Source: an uncultured Sunxiuqinia sp. (GTDB lineage Bacteria; Bacteroidota; Bacteroidia; Bacteroidales; Prolixibacteraceae). Taken from it: DNA of 64,000 nt. The stretch is taken from assembly GCF_947495665.1 (NCBI RefSeq), contig NZ_CANLZV010000002.1:434001-498000 (forward strand). The letters run 5' to 3'. A model generated the notes under the pieces. That model ran no database searches, was not told the origin of the DNA, and saw only the letters and a list, made by a program, of their open reading frames with translations. A program made the translations under genes and the position numbers. This document shows positions 16,003-25,024 of this stretch, piece after piece; the first letter of the stretch is position 1; every line of letters starts with the position of its first letter.

Positions 16003-18000
16003 ATGTTAATCAAACGAATAAAAGCCAAAAATTTCAAAACCTATCTCGATTTGGATTTGGATATTTCAACGGAACCAGACCGGCCAATTGTACTTATTGG
16101 CGGTGCAAACGGTGGTGGAAAAACAACGTTCTTTGATGCCATCTATGGCGCACTTTATGGCTTGAAAATTTCTACTTCAAAACATTTTAAAGAGCTTTTA
16201 AATGCCGGTGCATTAGGCGTTGAAGAAGAGAAAATTCAATTGGAGCTTCACTTTTCAGGCAAAGTGCTTAATCAGGAACAGAGCTACGTGCTGACAAGAA
16301 CGTACATGTTGAATCCGGAAAGTAAACCGGTTGAGAGTGTTCGCTTAAACATGAATGGCACTATTTTTCAATATGGTTCTGCAACACCCATTGCTCAACG
16401 AGCAGAACAGGAAGCCCAGGTAAATAAAATAATCAAAGCCAATTTACCTGAAGAACTAAGTCGTTATTTCCTTTTTGATGCTATGGAGGCTGGTTCCCTG
16501 CTTAAAGAAGACCGGCTCAACAGGGTGATAAAAGAGAATATTGAAAATGTAATGGGATTCAATAAATACCTTTCACTTGCCAACGTATCGGAAAAGCTCA
16601 CCCAGGATTATACGGCTCAACGGTTAGACCTGGAAAAGGAAAAGAAAGAGTATTTAGAGTTAATTACTAAAAAAAGTAAATTGACTGAAGACCTTAATTT
16701 AAAGAAAGACGAATTGCAGATGGCTTTAGCATACTCGGTTTCCAACAAAGAAATGTACGACAAGCTAAAAGCCGGATTTAATCAGGAATCAACAATCAAT
16801 AATAAGATTGCTCAGTTGGAGACTGATTTGGATAACCTGCATAAAAGAGAAAAGTTGTATAAAGATGAAGCGAATGAGTTTGCTTCAAACATCGAAAATC
16901 ATATCTGCTTACCCAAATTAGCAAGTGCCTTTAAGAATGAAATATCACTTGTATTCAAAGAAAGAAACGATACCGGAAGTTATTCAGCAGAGCAGGTAAG
17001 TAATCATTTATTGGAAGATGTTATTTCAAAAGCGATTAATTATTTAACTGAATCGGGTTACCAGTTATCAGGGGTTTCGGTTACCGAAGTTTCTGAAATC
17101 GTCTTAAAACGATTGAAAGAAAATGATACCTCTTTAAAATATGATTTTTTCGAACCTTCAGAATTAAGAGCTTTAGAAAAATTAGCTTCCGAAAATTACA
17201 ACAATCCATTTCCCGGCTTACAGCAAAAAAAGATTGAAATGGACATTAGCATTGCAAATGCTACTAAAATTGAGCAACAAATAAGAGATTTAAAAGAGCA
17301 GGTTTCCGGCAACGATTTCTCTATTCTAAAGGCTTATGAGGATAATGAATCGAAGATAAAACGACTGGAAAGCGAGGAGAAGGATTTAAAGAAAGAGATT
17401 GAAAAAATCCAGAAGAAAATCCATACTTATGATATTCCAACCAACGAAGAACCCGACCCGAAATTTGAATTATTGAAGAGGCTTCAACCATTTTTCGAGA
17501 AAGTTGCAAATACGCTGTTAAAAAGCAAGAAAGAGCAGATTCAATCGAAAATGAAAGAAGATTTAAATGCCAATTTAGCGGCCTACAAAGATGTAATTAG
17601 TCGGGTGGAATTATCTGAAGACTTAAAAGACTTAAACTTTAGCATCTACCATAAATCGGGAAATGAAATCTATTTAAGCCAACTTAACACGGCTTCAACG
17701 CAGGTGGTGGTTCAGGTTTTATTAAAAGCCCTGCACGAGTATGGCGATTACGACCCTCCGGTAATGATTGATACCGTAATGGGGGTGTTGGATGAAACAA
17801 GCCGGAGTACCCTGCTGGAAAACTATTTTCCTGAATTATCGCATCAAACCATTTTATTGAGTTCCGATAGTGAAATACGACCTTCAACTGATTTAGTGAA
17901 GATTGAGCCATTTATTTCTAAAACCTTCACATTAAACAGAGATAAAGAACTTCAAAAAACGCATATCGCAGAAGGATATTTTAACCAACACATTAATTAA
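16003..18000 (+). CDS. DndD-like SMC/RecF-type ATPase
   Basis: 665 aa. It starts with a RecF/SMC head: IKAKNFKTY, then Walker A GGANGGGKTT at 33-42. The block LPEELSRYFLFDAMEAG (about 150-165) is characteristic of DndD. Two coiled-coil arms (about 200-290 and 420-490) flank a hinge without a CxxC zinc hook. The C-terminal head has the Walker B-like region PPVMIDTVMGVLDETSR near 586-602. Where DndD and SMC proteins have a LSxGxxQ signature, this protein reads QLNTASTQVV, lacking the glycine. DndD supplies ATP energy in DNA phosphorothioation, but no DndA, DndB or DndC gene is nearby. Confidence 0.75.
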   Translation: MLIKRIKAKNFKTYLDLDLDISTEPDRPIVLIGGANGGGKTTFFDAIYGALYGLKISTSKHFKELLNAGALGVEEEKIQLELHFSGKVLNQEQSYVLTRTYMLNPESKPVESVRLNMNGTIFQYGSATPIAQRAEQEAQVNKIIKANLPEELSRYFLFDAMEAGSLLKEDRLNRVIKENIENVMGFNKYLSLANVSEKLTQDYTAQRLDLEKEKKEYLELITKKSKLTEDLNLKKDELQMALAYSVSNKEMYDKLKAGFNQESTINNKIAQLETDLDNLHKREKLYKDEANEFASNIENHICLPKLASAFKNEISLVFKERNDTGSYSAEQVSNHLLEDVISKAINYLTESGYQLSGVSVTEVSEIVLKRLKENDTSLKYDFFEPSELRALEKLASENYNNPFPGLQQKKIEMDISIANATKIEQQIRDLKEQVSGNDFSILKAYEDNESKIKRLESEEKDLKKEIEKIQKKIHTYDIPTNEEPDPKFELLKRLQPFFEKVANTLLKSKKEQIQSKMKEDLNANLAAYKDVISRVELSEDLKDLNFSIYHKSGNEIYLSQLNTASTQVVVQVLLKALHEYGDYDPPVMIDTVMGVLDETSRSTLLENYFPELSHQTILLSSDSEIRPSTDLVKIEPFISKTFTLNRDKELQKTHIAEGYFNQHIN

Positions 18001-18004
18001 CACC

Positions 18005-19597
18005 ATGGGAACAATTACATTACAAAATATACGGCAATCCGAGGGGCTCATGGAGGCTTTGGTTCCACTCAAATCAAAACTGGAGGAAAAGCTAAACTTA
18101 AAAGAATACAAAGCTGAAAACAAACCAATTTCAATAAGTAACAATCTATTGCAGCGATTAACGCTATCGGCCGGATTAAGTTTAAGCAACAAAAGAGCGA
18201 TTGGTGAAGTTGAAAAGGTAGTTATATCAAAAACCGGATTGCGCATTCATGAAACCACTTTTTCGAGATTTGACCTTCAGGATACATGGTCTGCGCTATT
18301 AAAGTTTCGGTACAATCATTTAGATATTGACTGGTCGAGCGCAAGTTTTAAAAGTCGAATTATCAATTATGAAATGCTTCAGGGGTTGTCATTTTTAATG
18401 ACCAACGACAATTTAGATAATTGGCTGAATGTGAGTGCTTCATCATTAGCAAAATCGCACAGTACGATACCGTTCCTTAACTTAACCATTGGCTCCTATG
18501 AAGATGATATTCCGGCCAATTTGAACTTAAATGGTCGAAATATTCCAAACACACAGATATTAATTGCGGGTGCTACTGGTTCCGGTAAATCAAATTTATT
18601 GGCAGTTCTAATGAGCGAAATTAGAGGGTTGACGGTTGAATCAGCATATCCGGTGAACTTCTTATTCTTTGATTACAAAGGTGAATTTTCAGACCCATCC
18701 AATCGCCATTGGTTTTCCTTTTTTGAAATTGACGAAAATTCAATTTTAGACCCAATTAAATCGCCACTTCCCTTTTCTCCCTTTAAAGATTTTAGCGGAA
18801 GAACTCAAAACGAAATTAACCTTTACGCTTCGGAAATGGCTAATGCCTTATGTGCCATTGACAATGCCCGTATTAGTGCGAATATGAGCAACCGCCTTTC
18901 GGAAGCTGTTATCAACGCTTATCGAAGAACAGAAAATCGTCCGATAACTTTTGAATTGATATTGGAATCGTATCAAAATCTTCAAACGGACAAAGACCGG
19001 CAAAAAGATGACAGTGTAAAATCGGTATTGAAACAACTAATAAGGAACAACTTGTTTGCAGAAGTTGACACAATTAATCTAATATCTGATTCATACATTG
19101 TTAAAATGGACAGTTTCCCGAAAGATGGGCCATTGGCAAAGGCCATTGTATTCTTTATCATTTCAAAGCTCAATACAATTTATGAAACTTTGCCCAAACA
19201 GGCTGTGAGTGATGAATGCGTTGAAATCAGGCACTTTACCATTATTGACGAAGCGCATTACATGTTAGATTTTGACAATAAGCCATTGCGTGATTTAATT
19301 GCTGTTGGAAGAAACAAAGGGCTAAGCATCATTTTGGCAACTCAAAACATGGATAGCTATAAATCAAAATACTTTGATTTTTACGCCAATGCGCAGTATC
19401 CCCTAATTATGAAGCAACAGTCAATCACGGATTCAGTAATTAAGGATTTGTTTGGTGTTTCAGGTTACGAATTTAATGAGATTAAGGAGGCTATATCGAG
19501 TCTTTCCCTGGGTGAATTAATCATTAAAGACCCAACCGCTATCGCATTAGGCATGGGTAAGAAGTTCAAGAAAATAAAAACCTCTCACTTAATATAA
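18005..19597 (+). CDS. HerA/FtsK-like ATPase with DndE-like N-terminal region
   Basis: 530 aa. Residues about 35-145 look like DndE: LLQRLTLSAGLSLSNKRA, a Thr-Gly strand, then WSALLKFRYNHL and EMLQGLSFL. This match is by eye and moderate. From about 165 the protein is a HerA/FtsK-type hexameric ATPase, with Walker A AGATGSGKS (187-195), FLFFDYKGEF, Walker B FTIIDEAHYM (about 409-418) and a sensor ILATQN. HerA-type motors in defence systems thread DNA or drive a nuclease. A fused DNA-binding DndE module would target it to nicked or modified DNA. It follows the DndD-like gene by 4 bp. Confidence 0.7.
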   Translation: MGTITLQNIRQSEGLMEALVPLKSKLEEKLNLKEYKAENKPISISNNLLQRLTLSAGLSLSNKRAIGEVEKVVISKTGLRIHETTFSRFDLQDTWSALLKFRYNHLDIDWSSASFKSRIINYEMLQGLSFLMTNDNLDNWLNVSASSLAKSHSTIPFLNLTIGSYEDDIPANLNLNGRNIPNTQILIAGATGSGKSNLLAVLMSEIRGLTVESAYPVNFLFFDYKGEFSDPSNRHWFSFFEIDENSILDPIKSPLPFSPFKDFSGRTQNEINLYASEMANALCAIDNARISANMSNRLSEAVINAYRRTENRPITFELILESYQNLQTDKDRQKDDSVKSVLKQLIRNNLFAEVDTINLISDSYIVKMDSFPKDGPLAKAIVFFIISKLNTIYETLPKQAVSDECVEIRHFTIIDEAHYMLDFDNKPLRDLIAVGRNKGLSIILATQNMDSYKSKYFDFYANAQYPLIMKQQSITDSVIKDLFGVSGYEFNEIKEAISSLSLGELIIKDPTAIALGMGKKFKKIKTSHLI

Positions 19598-19598
19598 A

Positions 19599-19712
19599 AT
19601 GACAATAATAAAATCCACTGAAAAAGAAATCTTAAATCGTTATGGCGATATAAATTCTATTGCCGACGACAGTGTGGAGGAAATGCGAATGATAAGGGAG
19701 GTTTTAAAATGA
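19599..19712 (+). CDS. 37-aa ORF coupled to the AlbA_2 gene
   Basis: A short complete ORF begins 1 bp after the HerA stop and ends in an ATGA overlap with the next start (19709-19712). The peptide is acidic and helical (STEKEILNRYGDINSIADD) with no membrane segment. Overlaps on this pattern usually mean translational coupling, so it may be a real small protein or a leader that sets translation of the next gene. No family recognised. Confidence 0.4.
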   Translation: MTIIKSTEKEILNRYGDINSIADDSVEEMRMIREVLK

Positions 19713-21421
19713 GACCCGAAGATTTACATAACATTCTGGAAGAACTGATTGCATACCCGGCAGAAACCGAATGGATTGAATTTAAGTTGGGTGCCGGAAG
19801 CATCACCAATGACCAAATTGGTGAGTACATCTCAGCCATGAGTAACGGTGCCACCATCAAAAACAAAACCTTCGGTTATTTGGTATGGGGAGTACACGAC
19901 AAAACTCATGAAATCAAAGGGACCAACTTTCAGTTCTCCACAGCCAAGCAAGGCAATCAGGATTTGGAACTTTGGGTTAGAAACCTGCTCCATCCCAAAA
20001 TCAATTTTGCCATATTCGAGTTCGATTATCAGGGTAAAAACATGGTGTTGTTGCGCATCCCGGCAGCTAAAGGAGAACCTGCGCACTTCAAAAAAATACC
20101 ATACATCCGCATTGGTAGTAATAAAACCGATTTGCGAAACCACCCAAACTTTGTACGCTTAATTTATAATTCGCTTGAGGACTGGAGTGCCGGTATCATA
20201 GAAACGGCAACACTAAACGATTTGGATGAGGAAGCCGTCCATGTGGCAAGGGAAAAATTCAAAGAAAGAAGTACCCGTGCATCATATTATAACGAGATTG
20301 ATTCATGGGAACCCGAAAAGTTTCTCGACAAAGCAAAAATTACCATCAACGGGAAAATTACAAATACAGCAATCCTTTTGTTAGGAAAAGAAGAATCATC
20401 ACATTATTTATTACCTGCGTTGAGTGAGATTACGTGGAAACTGGAAACCGAAGAAAAAGCCTATGAACATTTTGGCACACCACTTTTGCTCAATACAACA
20501 AAGGTTTTGCAAAACATCAGAAATGTTAAATACAAGTTTTTTCCCGATAACGAATTACTGGCGACCACGGTTAATAAATACGATACCCGTACAATTTTAG
20601 AAGCCTTGCACAATTGCATTGCGCATCAGGACTATTCCATGCACAGCCGGATAATTGTAACTGAGAAAATCGACAAGCTCATATTTTCAAATGCAGGTAG
20701 TTTTTTTGAAGGGAATCCTGATGATTATTCAATAGGTGATAAAACTCCTGAACGATACCGGAATCCATGGTTGGCGCAGGCAATGGTCAACCTCGGTATG
20801 ATTGACCGACTGGGGTACGGCATTCATACCATGTTTCTTTCGCAGAAAAACAGGTACTTTCCGTTACCTGATTACGAATTATCGGAACCACAAAAAGTAG
20901 TGTTACAAATTTACGGTCATGCTATCGACGAGAATTATTCCAAACTATTAATCGAAAATAAAGATTTGCCACTTTCAAGTGTGGTCTTATTAGACCGTAT
21001 TCAGAAAAAGTTACCTGTTACCGATGAGGCAATTAAGATGCTGAAGCAACGAAAACTGATTGAAGGACGAAAACCCAATTATTTTATTGCTGCCCAGGTT
21101 GCAACGACAACTGACGATAAAGTTACATACATCAGAAATAGAGCCTTTGATAAAGAATATTACAAAGCAATGATTCTTGGATTTATAAAGCAATACAAAG
21201 AAGCTGCTCGCTCTGATATTGATAATCTTTTGATTGACAAACTATCTGATGTTTTAACGGCTGAACAAAAACGGAATAAAATCCGAAACCTGCTTTATGA
21301 AATGTCCAAAAAAGACGGTACTATTTTTAATGCCAGTTCTTCGACTGCAAATCCGGTTTGGATGTTGTCTAAAAATGCTGATTTTAAGATAAGAAAAGAT
21401 AGAGATTTAGATAAGGAATAA
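19709..21421 (+). CDS. AlbA_2 (Schlafen-type) domain ATP-binding protein
   Basis: 570 aa. The N-terminal 130 residues are an AlbA_2/divergent AAA-4 domain (TEWIEFKLGAG, IGEYISAMSNGA, LVWGVHDKTHEIKG). The middle has the HATPase_c_4-like block EALHNCIAHQDYS and ERYRNPWLAQAMVNLGMIDR. Winged-helix regions follow at about 430-560 (LPVTDEAIKMLKQRKLIEGR). Such proteins bind DNA or RNA and occur in many defence islands as regulators or RNA-cleaving effectors. Schlafen-type nuclease activity is established for some relatives, but here it is unknown. It is the last gene of the operon. A 172-bp gap separates it from the Argonaute pair. Confidence 0.75.
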   Translation: MRPEDLHNILEELIAYPAETEWIEFKLGAGSITNDQIGEYISAMSNGATIKNKTFGYLVWGVHDKTHEIKGTNFQFSTAKQGNQDLELWVRNLLHPKINFAIFEFDYQGKNMVLLRIPAAKGEPAHFKKIPYIRIGSNKTDLRNHPNFVRLIYNSLEDWSAGIIETATLNDLDEEAVHVAREKFKERSTRASYYNEIDSWEPEKFLDKAKITINGKITNTAILLLGKEESSHYLLPALSEITWKLETEEKAYEHFGTPLLLNTTKVLQNIRNVKYKFFPDNELLATTVNKYDTRTILEALHNCIAHQDYSMHSRIIVTEKIDKLIFSNAGSFFEGNPDDYSIGDKTPERYRNPWLAQAMVNLGMIDRLGYGIHTMFLSQKNRYFPLPDYELSEPQKVVLQIYGHAIDENYSKLLIENKDLPLSSVVLLDRIQKKLPVTDEAIKMLKQRKLIEGRKPNYFIAAQVATTTDDKVTYIRNRAFDKEYYKAMILGFIKQYKEAARSDIDNLLIDKLSDVLTAEQKRNKIRNLLYEMSKKDGTIFNASSSTANPVWMLSKNADFKIRKDRDLDKE

Positions 21422-21593
21422 GATAACAAAAAGACAAAAGAATTAACTGTCAGTATTTTACACAAAGAGCATCAAATGACTTCAAGATAGAAATTAGACA
21501 TTCTTAGACAAGCAAAGAGATGAAAATAAAACCATTGAAAAAGCATTTTATGGCAAGCATAAAATAAACATCGGTAAAAAATAACTCAACACA

Positions 21594-22496
21594 ATGAAAC
21601 TTTACACAAAAACCAAAAACAACATCACGCTACTAAAGGAAGTCCCGTTCAAGCTTGAAAAAGACATCCAAAACTTGTTTGAATCCCAACTGTCAGAATT
21701 GGTGGGTTTAAAGTTGGTTAAATCCGAATTTACCATCAAAAACAAACGCATTGATACGCTGGCCTTCGACCCGCAAAACAAAGCGTTCATTATTATTGAA
21801 TACAAACGCTCAAAGAGCAATAGCGTAGTCGACCAGGGCTTTACTTATCTGAATTTAATGTTGGAGAACAAAGCCGATTTCATTGTCGAATACAATGAGT
21901 CTTGCAAAGATAGCATCCAGCGTAAAGATGTGGACTGGTCGCAAACCCGCGTGATATTTGTTTCTACCAGCTTTACCGAAAACCAGAAACTGGCGACCAA
22001 TTTTAAAGACATTGCCATCGAGCTATACGAAGTAAAACAATACGAAGGTGAGATAATCGCAATTAATCCCATTAAAAAGTCTTCGTCTGCAACCAGCATT
22101 CAACCGCTAACAGAAAAAGATGAAGCAATCAAGAATGTAACCCGGGAAATCAAAGTTTATTCAGAAGAAGACCACCTGGCCAACAAATCCGAAGAAATAA
22201 CGGAATTGTATGAAGCATACAAAGATGCCATTTTAAATCTTGCAGATAATATTGAGATACAAGCCCGTAAAGATTATATAGCCTTCAAAAAGAACAGCAA
22301 CATAGCAGACATCACTATCCAGCGAAAAGGACTAAAAATGTGGATTAACTTGAAAAAAGACAATCTCGACGACCCCAAGAAAATCACCCGCGATGTATCC
22401 GAAACCGGACACTGGGGCAACGGCGATTACGAGTTATTAATTACAGATACGGACAATTTAGAATACATAATGAGTTTAGTGAAACAAGCAATTTAA
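21594..22496 (+). CDS. PD-(D/E)XK nuclease with DUF5655-like C-terminus, Argonaute-associated
   Basis: 300 aa. The N-terminal half has the restriction-nuclease core: Asp54 in KRIDTLAF, Glu69-x-Lys71 in IIIEYKRSK, and Gln81-x3-Tyr85 in DQGFTYL, with an acidic helix before it (Glu23/Glu30). This is a full RecB-like active site. Residues 200-300 match a DUF5655-like domain (QRKGLKMWINLKKDNLDDP, then GHWGNGDYELLI). The Argonaute gene starts 11 bp later. Inactive long-B Argonautes are known to be paired with such nucleases (BPAN systems) that degrade DNA and kill or arrest the infected cell. I infer that role here. Confidence 0.8.
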   Translation: MKLYTKTKNNITLLKEVPFKLEKDIQNLFESQLSELVGLKLVKSEFTIKNKRIDTLAFDPQNKAFIIIEYKRSKSNSVVDQGFTYLNLMLENKADFIVEYNESCKDSIQRKDVDWSQTRVIFVSTSFTENQKLATNFKDIAIELYEVKQYEGEIIAINPIKKSSSATSIQPLTEKDEAIKNVTREIKVYSEEDHLANKSEEITELYEAYKDAILNLADNIEIQARKDYIAFKKNSNIADITIQRKGLKMWINLKKDNLDDPKKITRDVSETGHWGNGDYELLITDTDNLEYIMSLVKQAI

Positions 22497-22507
22497 AATC
22501 CAACGCT

Positions 22508-24592
22508 ATGACAGATTCAAAACACATCATTAACGTTCTCACCTTCTCGCATCCCGAGAAAGAAAAAACTTTTGGCTTTAAATTGAAAAAAGCAAACGGT
22601 CATAGCCCTTTACGAAAGGCAGAGTTCCCCAGGGAATTGTGGGCAAAGCATCAAAAAGATTTATCAAATACACAATACCTCTATTGCGATTTTTCCACAA
22701 CAGACAATTGCGATTATGTAATTCCGGTTGACCTTACTTACAGCATCTATTTTGCAAAACACTATTATCACTTCCAGATTGCGCAGTATTTTAAGAAAGT
22801 TGCCCATGTAGTGCACCCAAATTTTATTAATGCTGCAACCATTTGGTTTGAAAGCTCAAGTGAATCAACATCAGAATACACGCTCTATTACAAATTTACA
22901 CTTGCTGTTCGCCTGGCAATGATTAGCGACAAGCCGGAGTTAATTGTTTCATTTGATGGTACTTCCAAAGTTTTAAAGAAAAACCTTCTGCAACTATCTT
23001 CCGAAGACATCGACACTGGGTTAGCAACCTGGATGGTATCAAATGGGGAGCTTGTACGAAACGATGAAAACTTACCCGAAGACTTTAACAATCATCTTGA
23101 TGAATATTACCCTGTATTGAATTTTGAATTGGCTGACGCCCTCGGATTTCCTCCGTTGGTGAAAACCAATAAAGACAAATATGCCAGCTATTTTAAAAAC
23201 ATAGATGGATTTTTGAATAAATACCTGAATACCGAAGAATTTAAAAAAGTAATCCCCCACTCCGGCACATGGCACGAACTGGAATCTGTTTCATTAACTT
23301 CTGAAGGTACGAGTTTGTTGAAATTCGGTCGCGGAACACATACCGACCCTTATGAAGGCTTAAAGGCTTTTAAACCTTGTAAACCTGTGCCTCCCGGACG
23401 CTATCGATTCTTCTTTATCTGTCATGAAAAGGATACGAAAATTGCCAATTTATTTCATCAATATTCAAAGAGAAAACAAGGGTACATTGACTTTAGTAAA
23501 TTCTTATCGCTGCCCCTGGTTTATGATGATAAATTACACATTACATTCTCTGATTATAATAACCCTCTCGACGAAATAAAAGATAAATTGTCAAAGGCCG
23601 AATTACAACCAAATACAAATTATTTGGCGGTGTATATTAATCCATCTTATAATTATAAAGCTGGCCACGACAAAGAAAATTTTTACTATAAAATAAAGCA
23701 GCTCCTTTTATACTATAAGATAAGCACACAGGTCATTTTGCGTGAAAATATAACCAAGGACAATTTTCAGCATAGTGTAAGAAACATTGCTGTAGCCACA
23801 TTGGCAAAATTAGGCGGGATACCCTGGCGTTTAGACCGCGAAATAAACAACGAATTGATTGTCGGAGTTGGTGCATTTAGAACCAGAAGGTATAACACGC
23901 GCTATCTCGGAAGCACTTTCTGCTTTGCCAACGATGGACATTTTAAAGGTTTTAACGTGCTTCCGGCAGATAATCACAAGCTACTGGCAGGCGCAATACG
24001 GGAAGCAATAGAAAAATATAAAGAGCAGCACGAAAAAACCGAAAGACTTATAATCCACTTTTACAAGCGGATGAGTAATAAGGAGATTGTACCAATAATC
24101 CGGCAGTTAAAATCCATCGGCAATAACATTCCGGTTATAATTGTCACTGTAAATAAAACAAAATCAAGCGACCTGGTATTGTTTGACAAAGATTACGACC
24201 GCAAAATGCCATACAGCGGAACATACATCCCTATTGGAATGGACAGCTACATTCTTTGCAACAATACCCGTTATAAGCCAACTTTAAACGGCGAACACAC
24301 GGAAGAAGAAAGAGAAGCTGAAAGGTTACAGTTGGAAAAACAATTAAAATCGTTTCCATTGCCTGTTAAGTTGCACTTACAGTCAACCGATGAAAGCATA
24401 ATCAACGACCAGGAAGAAGTAAAGAAATTAATCGACCAGGTATATCAGTTCAGCCGCATGTACTGGAAGTCCGTTTCGCAGCAAAGTCTTCCGGTAACAA
24501 CCAAATACCCTGAAATGGTGGCCGAAATCTTCCCCCACTTCGTAGGCGGCAAAATACCCGAGTTCGGAAGAAATAATTTGTGGTTTTTGTAA
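22508..24592 (+). CDS. Catalytically inactive long-B-type prokaryotic Argonaute
   Basis: 694 aa with N, PAZ-like, MID and PIWI regions. MID features: YYKIKQLLLYYKISTQVI and the following helix, usual for 5'-end guide binding. PIWI features: LAKLGGIPWRL, ELIVGVGAFRT, RLIIHFYKRMSNKEI, IPVIIVTVNKT and the end SLPVTTKYPEMVAEIF. In active Argonautes the strand corresponding to IVGVGAF carries the first catalytic Asp; here it is Gly455. The second position (IIHFYKRMSN) has no Asp either. So it should bind guide and target without slicing, and trigger the nuclease encoded upstream. Length and inactive PIWI suit the long-B clade. Confidence 0.85.
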   Translation: MTDSKHIINVLTFSHPEKEKTFGFKLKKANGHSPLRKAEFPRELWAKHQKDLSNTQYLYCDFSTTDNCDYVIPVDLTYSIYFAKHYYHFQIAQYFKKVAHVVHPNFINAATIWFESSSESTSEYTLYYKFTLAVRLAMISDKPELIVSFDGTSKVLKKNLLQLSSEDIDTGLATWMVSNGELVRNDENLPEDFNNHLDEYYPVLNFELADALGFPPLVKTNKDKYASYFKNIDGFLNKYLNTEEFKKVIPHSGTWHELESVSLTSEGTSLLKFGRGTHTDPYEGLKAFKPCKPVPPGRYRFFFICHEKDTKIANLFHQYSKRKQGYIDFSKFLSLPLVYDDKLHITFSDYNNPLDEIKDKLSKAELQPNTNYLAVYINPSYNYKAGHDKENFYYKIKQLLLYYKISTQVILRENITKDNFQHSVRNIAVATLAKLGGIPWRLDREINNELIVGVGAFRTRRYNTRYLGSTFCFANDGHFKGFNVLPADNHKLLAGAIREAIEKYKEQHEKTERLIIHFYKRMSNKEIVPIIRQLKSIGNNIPVIIVTVNKTKSSDLVLFDKDYDRKMPYSGTYIPIGMDSYILCNNTRYKPTLNGEHTEEEREAERLQLEKQLKSFPLPVKLHLQSTDESIINDQEEVKKLIDQVYQFSRMYWKSVSQQSLPVTTKYPEMVAEIFPHFVGGKIPEFGRNNLWFL

Positions 24593-24606
24593 AATTGCAT
24601 TATAAC

Positions 24607-25020
24607 ATGAATGAACAAATTAATAATCAATTAAAACACCGGAATATCAAACCAACCGCCATGCGCCAGTTGGTTTTGCAGGTTTTGACTGAACAAAAAT
24701 CTGCCATAAGTTTACCGGAACTGGAAAACAAATTTGAAAAAGCAGACAAGACCACATTATACCGTACACTAAAAACATTTGAGGAAAACAAACTTATCCA
24801 CAGCATCGATGACGGAACAGGTTCCGTAAAATATGCTTTGTGCCGGGAAGCCTGTGAATGCCACCCCGAAGACCTTCATGTTCATTTTTTATGTGCCGTT
24901 TGTGGACAGACTTATTGCCTCAATGACATACCCGTTCCAACTATTAATTTACCGGCAAAATTTCAGCTCGAAAGCGTGAATATGGTTGTAAAAGGAGTTT
25001 GTTCCAATTGCGACAAATAA
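24607..25020 (+). CDS. Fur-family metal-responsive transcriptional repressor
   Basis: 137 aa from ATG 24607. A longer frame from 24580 overlaps the Argonaute end and is not preferred. Residues 1-80 are the winged helix (PTAMRQLVLQVL, KTTLYRTLKTFEENKLIH). The C-terminal part has the metal sites HPEDLHVHFLCAVCGQTYC and the final VCSNCDK, two CxxC pairs for structural zinc. It heads the metal-efflux block and the gap after it holds a perfect palindrome over a promoter, so it most likely represses the efflux genes until metal (zinc, copper or similar) is high. Which metal is sensed is not readable from sequence. Confidence 0.87.
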   Translation: MNEQINNQLKHRNIKPTAMRQLVLQVLTEQKSAISLPELENKFEKADKTTLYRTLKTFEENKLIHSIDDGTGSVKYALCREACECHPEDLHVHFLCAVCGQTYCLNDIPVPTINLPAKFQLESVNMVVKGVCSNCDK

Positions 25021-25024
25021 ACTC

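Noticed and set aside
16003-19597. A complete Dnd phosphorothioation system
   Set aside because: Only DndD- and DndE-like parts are seen. No cysteine desulfurase, DndB or PAPS-reductase-like DndC is encoded in the window.
22508-24592. An active DNA-slicing Argonaute
   Set aside because: The PIWI strand has Gly in place of the first catalytic Asp and no Asp at the second position.
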